A DNA stretch of 64,000 nucleotides, from assembly GCF_002950945.1 (NCBI RefSeq), contig NZ_CP012673.1:2976001-3040000 (forward strand), read 5' to 3'. Source of the DNA: Sorangium cellulosum (GTDB taxonomy: Bacteria; Myxococcota_A; Polyangia; Polyangiales; Polyangiaceae). The notes under the pieces are model-generated. The model saw nothing but the letters and a program-made list of their open reading frames with translations. It ran no database searches and was not told the DNA's origin. Of this stretch, positions 60,846-64,000 are shown one piece after another (positions within the stretch are counted from its first letter, which is position 1; the number at the start of each line of letters is the position of its first letter). Both the position numbers and the translations under genes were made by a program.

Positions 60846-63604
60846 CGCGGCCGCGCCCGGTGTACTACGCTCCCCTCGTGCGCCGTTCCTCCCCGCCGCT
60901 GCGCCGCCGCCTCCCGTCGCTCCTGCTGGCCGTCGCCGCCGCGCTCGCGGCGCCCGAGGACGCGGCCGCGTTCCTCTGGCCGAACGTGCCGGAGCAGATC
61001 GGGCGCGCGCTCGCCTCGGGGGACGTCTCGGAGCGCCGGCTCGCCGCGACCCGCGTCGGCGAGCTCGCCCCGGAGACGGCGCTCGGGCTGATCCAGAAGG
61101 GCATGAGCGATCCCGACGTCGAGGTGCGGCTGCACCTCGCCAGGGCGGCGGTGAGCTTCCGGATGCCGCGCGCCGGAGACCTCGTGGTCGAGTGGCTCGG
61201 CGAGGGCGACGCGCGCCTCAGGCTCGCGGCCTGCGACGTCATCCGCGCGGCGCCGACCGACCGGTCCGTCGTCGCGCTCGGGCGGGTGCTCGGCGATCCC
61301 GATCCGCACGTCCGCATCGCCGCCGCGGCCGCGATGGGCGCGGCGGGGCTCCCGGACGCGGTCTCGCCGCTGCTCGGCCACCTCGACGACGGCGCGCCCG
61401 AGGTGCGCGCGGAGGTCGCGCGCGCGCTCGGCCGGATCGGCGACGCCCGCGCCGTCGTGCCGCTCATCGGCAAGGTGCAGGACGCAGTGCCGGAGGTCCG
61501 CAGGGCCACGGCGCGGGCCCTCGGAGAGCTCGGCGACGCGCGGGCCGTCAGCGCGCTCATCCTCGCGCTGCAGGACCAGGCCCAGGACGTCCGCGTCGAG
61601 GCGGTGACCGCGCTCGGCCGGCTGCGCTCGGACGAGGCGACGCCGGCGATCGCGGAGCTCGTGGCGGCCTCTCCCGGGGGGCTCGGGGGCTCGGGGGCGT
61701 TCCCCGGGGCGCGCGCGGCCGACGGCGGCACCTCGAGCAACGACGTGCGCGAGGCCGCGTTCCGGGCGCTCGGCCGGATCGGCTCCGACGCCGCGGTGCG
61801 GGTGCTGCTCGCGGCGCTCGCGAAGGACGACCCCGCGGCCCCGCGCTCCGCGGTCCGCGACGCCCTCGTCAGCGCCGGGAGGGCTGCGGCGGCGCTCGCC
61901 CCCGCGCCGGCCGGCGCCGGCGGCGCAGCCGGCGCGAGCGCAGCCGGCGCGGGCGCCGCGACCGGCGCGACCGTCCAGAAGAACGCGGCCGTGCCCGCGC
62001 TGATCGCCGCGCTCGCCGCGGCCCCGTCGGCCAACACCGCGGCGGGCGCGGCCCTCGTGCTCGGCGAGCTCAAGGCCAGGGAAGGGCTGCCCGCGCTCGT
62101 CCGCGGGATGCAGCGGGGCGTCGTCCCGCTCCGGCACGGGCTCCGCGCGCTCTCCGCGCTCGGCGACCCCGCGGCGCTGCCCAGCGTGCTCGAGCTGCTC
62201 GGCGACGCCGACCCCTCCGTGCGCCGGGAGGCGATCCGCGCCGCGACCGCGCTGCTCGATCCCGCGCGGCCCGACGGGCGCGCCGTGGATCCCGCGCGCG
62301 CCCTGCTGAACGACCCCGCGACCCCGCCCGACGAGAAGCTCGCGCTCGTGCGGCTCCTCGGGCGCACCGGCTCGCCGCGCGCCCAGGAGGTGCTCCTGCC
62401 GCTCGCGAAGGCCCGGTCCGGGCCGCTCCGGCTCGCCGTGATCGAGGCGCTCGGGGCGGCTCGCGCCGCCGGCAAGCTCGGCGCGGCCGTGGACGCCGCG
62501 CTGCTCGAGGCCCTCGACGACGAGTCGGGCGACGTGCGCCTCCGGGCCGCGGTCGCGCTCTCCCGCGTCGCCGGCCCGGGGATCGCGCGCGACCTGCTGA
62601 AGCGGCTCACCGTCGCCGCCGAGCAGGACCGGGGCGCGCTCGGCATCGCCCTGTCGGGCGCGCTCTCCCGCGCGGGCGACGCCGGCGGCGCGAAGGACAG
62701 CGCGGCGGACGACCTCGCCCGCGACGTCGCCGCGGCCGTCGCCAGCGCGCCGGACGCCGCGCGCGACGCGCTCCTCGAGGGCCTCGGCCGCATGCGCGGG
62801 CAGGCCGCGGGCGCCGCGCTCGCGCGCATGGCCTCGGCGGCGCCTATCGACGACCGCCGCAAGATCGCCGAGGCGCTCGCAGGGCACGCCGGCCACCCCG
62901 GCGCCGCCGCGGCGCTCCGCAAGCTCGCGGGCGATCCGGACCCGGGCGTCCGCGCCAACGCCGTCTGGTCGCTGGGCGCGATCGGCGACAAGGACGCGCT
63001 GCCGCTGCTCCTGCCGCTGGTCAAGGATCCCGACGCCGCCGTGGCCGGCAACGCGGCGGGCGCGCTCGGGCGGCTCGCGGGCCGCGCCCCCGCGAGCGCC
63101 CCGCGCGCCGCCGCGGCCCTGTGCGCGGCGTTCTCCGACGCGCGGCCCTACGTGCGCGCCAACGCGCTCGCCGGCCTCACCGTCTCCGGGGCGCGCTGCG
63201 ACGGCGCCGCCGCCCGCGATCTGCTCGCGCGCGACCCCGCCGAGGCGGTCCGCCTCGCCGCGGCCGACCACCTCGCGCAGGTCGGCGGCGAGGACGGCCG
63301 CCGCGCGCTCGCCCGCTGCGCCAGCGAGGACCGGAACGCGACCGTCGCGGCGCGCTGCGCCCACGCCGCCCCGCCCCGCGCGCCCCCGTCCGGCGCCGAG
63401 GACGTCGTCGTCTTCGTGGTCCCCTTCGACGCCGGCCGCGGCGACGCGGGCCGCGACGCGCCGGTCCCGCGCGCCCCCTTCGCGCTCGTGCGCGCCGACG
63501 GCCTGATGCGCCTCGGCGTCGCGGATCGCCGCGGGGAGCTCTTCGAGCGCGCCGCCCCCCGCGGGCCGCTCCGGCTCGCCGTCCCGGCGCCGCTCGTGAA
63601 GTGA
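60842..63604 (+). CDS. Secreted HEAT-repeat protein
   Basis: Protein of 920 residues with an N-terminal signal (LRRRLPSLLLAVAAALAAPE). The rest is built of HEAT/PBS-lyase-type helical repeats: VRLHLARAAVSFRMPRAGDL, AEVARALGRIGDARAVVPLI, RRATARALGELGDARAVSAL, VRANAVWSLGAIGDKDALPL and others, about 15-20 in number. An Ala/Gly-rich break occurs near residues 355-380. The C-terminal 80 residues form a separate non-repeat region. HEAT arrays are protein-binding scaffolds; the export signal suggests an envelope role. It overlaps the Uma2 gene by four bases, so it shares its transcript. Confidence 0.9.
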   Translation: MTRPRPVYYAPLVRRSSPPLRRRLPSLLLAVAAALAAPEDAAAFLWPNVPEQIGRALASGDVSERRLAATRVGELAPETALGLIQKGMSDPDVEVRLHLARAAVSFRMPRAGDLVVEWLGEGDARLRLAACDVIRAAPTDRSVVALGRVLGDPDPHVRIAAAAAMGAAGLPDAVSPLLGHLDDGAPEVRAEVARALGRIGDARAVVPLIGKVQDAVPEVRRATARALGELGDARAVSALILALQDQAQDVRVEAVTALGRLRSDEATPAIAELVAASPGGLGGSGAFPGARAADGGTSSNDVREAAFRALGRIGSDAAVRVLLAALAKDDPAAPRSAVRDALVSAGRAAAALAPAPAGAGGAAGASAAGAGAATGATVQKNAAVPALIAALAAAPSANTAAGAALVLGELKAREGLPALVRGMQRGVVPLRHGLRALSALGDPAALPSVLELLGDADPSVRREAIRAATALLDPARPDGRAVDPARALLNDPATPPDEKLALVRLLGRTGSPRAQEVLLPLAKARSGPLRLAVIEALGAARAAGKLGAAVDAALLEALDDESGDVRLRAAVALSRVAGPGIARDLLKRLTVAAEQDRGALGIALSGALSRAGDAGGAKDSAADDLARDVAAAVASAPDAARDALLEGLGRMRGQAAGAALARMASAAPIDDRRKIAEALAGHAGHPGAAAALRKLAGDPDPGVRANAVWSLGAIGDKDALPLLLPLVKDPDAAVAGNAAGALGRLAGRAPASAPRAAAALCAAFSDARPYVRANALAGLTVSGARCDGAAARDLLARDPAEAVRLAAADHLAQVGGEDGRRALARCASEDRNATVAARCAHAAPPRAPPSGAEDVVVFVVPFDAGRGDAGRDAPVPRAPFALVRADGLMRLGVADRRGELFERAAPRGPLRLAVPAPLVK

Positions 63605-63634
63605 GCCCGCGCCCGCCGCGCTGAGCCGGACGCC

Positions 63635-64000
63635 ATGCGAAGCCGACCCGACGTCGAGCTCCGGATGTCCAGGACCGCCCACCCGGGCGACGTCATCCTG
63701 GTCGAGCTCGTGCTCCGGAGCCGCGCGCCCACGCCGGTCGACGCGATCGAGCTGCACCTGGAGGGCATGCAGGTCGCCCGGGTCGACGAGCGCGTCCTCG
63801 TGCCGCCCCACTTCCTCTCGCTCATCGCGCGCGTCGCGGGGCAGACCACGCTCCCCGAGGGAGAGCAGCGCTACCGCGCGAGCTTCGCGCTCCCGGCCGA
63901 CGCGCCCTGCTCGTACCTCGGCACGCGCGCCGAGATCCGCTACGGCATCACCCTCTCCGTCGCGATCCCGTGGTGGCTCGACGTCCAGGAGTCCTACGAG
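63635..64000 (+). CDS. Arrestin-like protein, N-terminal part (cut by window end)
   Basis: The first 122 residues of a protein starting MRSRPDVELRMSRTAHPGDV. The run of beta-strand-like segments (DVILVELVLRSRAPTPVDAI, ELHLEGMQVARVDE, GEQRYRASFALPADAPCSYL, IRYGITLSVAIPWWLD) resembles the N-terminal half of arrestin-fold proteins such as Spo0M and Vps26-like bacterial proteins. The C-terminal half is outside the window, so the call is limited. It follows the HEAT-repeat gene after 30 bases on the same strand and is probably co-transcribed. Confidence 0.5.
   Translation, partial: MRSRPDVELRMSRTAHPGDVILVELVLRSRAPTPVDAIELHLEGMQVARVDERVLVPPHFLSLIARVAGQTTLPEGEQRYRASFALPADAPCSYLGTRAEIRYGITLSVAIPWWLDVQESYE

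Overview
The window is very GC-rich chromosomal DNA with near-saturated G/C third codon positions. It is densely packed with signalling proteins, lipoproteins that have Gly/Ser/Ala-rich linkers after the lipobox, Cys-repeat secreted proteins, a MYXO-CTERM-like sorting tail and a CotH-type lipoprotein. That combination points to a myxobacterium, most likely a Sorangium/Polyangium-type member of the Polyangiales (inference from gene content; no marker gene such as rRNA is present). I see no tRNA, rRNA, CRISPR array, intact transposon or prophage.

Layout. 0-7.3 kb: the end of a type 2 isopentenyl-diphosphate isomerase gene, a GAF protein plus CheY-like receiver pair, a convergent FHA-GGDEF diguanylate cyclase, a metallophosphoesterase and glnE. 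7.3-14.2 kb is accessory: a long perfect inverted repeat, an unknown protein, a lipoprotein gene apparently broken in a poly-G tract, a tiny Cys-rich peptide gene, a histone-H1-like Lys/Ala-rich protein, and a two-gene unit encoding a Cys-repeat lipoprotein and an envelope protein. 14.4-18.3 kb: a YeaH/DUF444-SpoVR pair (without the usual PrkA kinase gene) followed by a TPR lipoprotein. 18.3-19.2 kb is a long non-coding leader with a hairpin and a promoter-like site.

19.2-27.8 kb is the centrepiece. It is a tightly packed run of eight same-strand genes made almost entirely of partner-switching parts: ATP-binding anti-sigma-type kinases, STAS-like antagonists, two SpoIIE/PP2C phosphatases (one a membrane sensor), a PAS-GAF-STAS RsbR-like protein, and an unusual STAS-like/SAM-methyltransferase fusion. 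It ends at a large nested inverted repeat. The architecture recalls cyanobacterial Slr1658/Slr1659 and Pseudomonas Sia-type modules but is larger.

28.0-31.9 kb: a MarR regulator with a palindrome over its own -10 region, followed by a beta-keto acid cleavage enzyme (BKACE), an enoyl-CoA hydratase/isomerase and an acyl-CoA carboxyltransferase, probably one catabolic operon. 32-47.5 kb: a secreted repeat protein, thiE, holB, a DUF4351-type protein, an epimerase, an adenylate-forming ligase, a TIR-Ser/Thr-kinase fusion, a second SDR protein, a CotH lipoprotein, a MopE-like MYXO-CTERM protein and obgE. 47.6-64 kb: a receiver-PAS-histidine kinase, an unknown basic protein, a diacylglycerol-kinase-family protein, an AAA/PD-(D/E)XK protein, a Na/Pi cotransporter, inositol-3-phosphate synthase, a divergent cytochrome-like lipoprotein/PQQ sugar dehydrogenase pair, a luciferase-like oxidoreductase, a Uma2 nuclease-fold protein overlapping a HEAT-repeat protein, and the start of an arrestin-like gene cut by the window end.

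All functional calls come from reading the translated sequences and recognising motifs; no database search was run.
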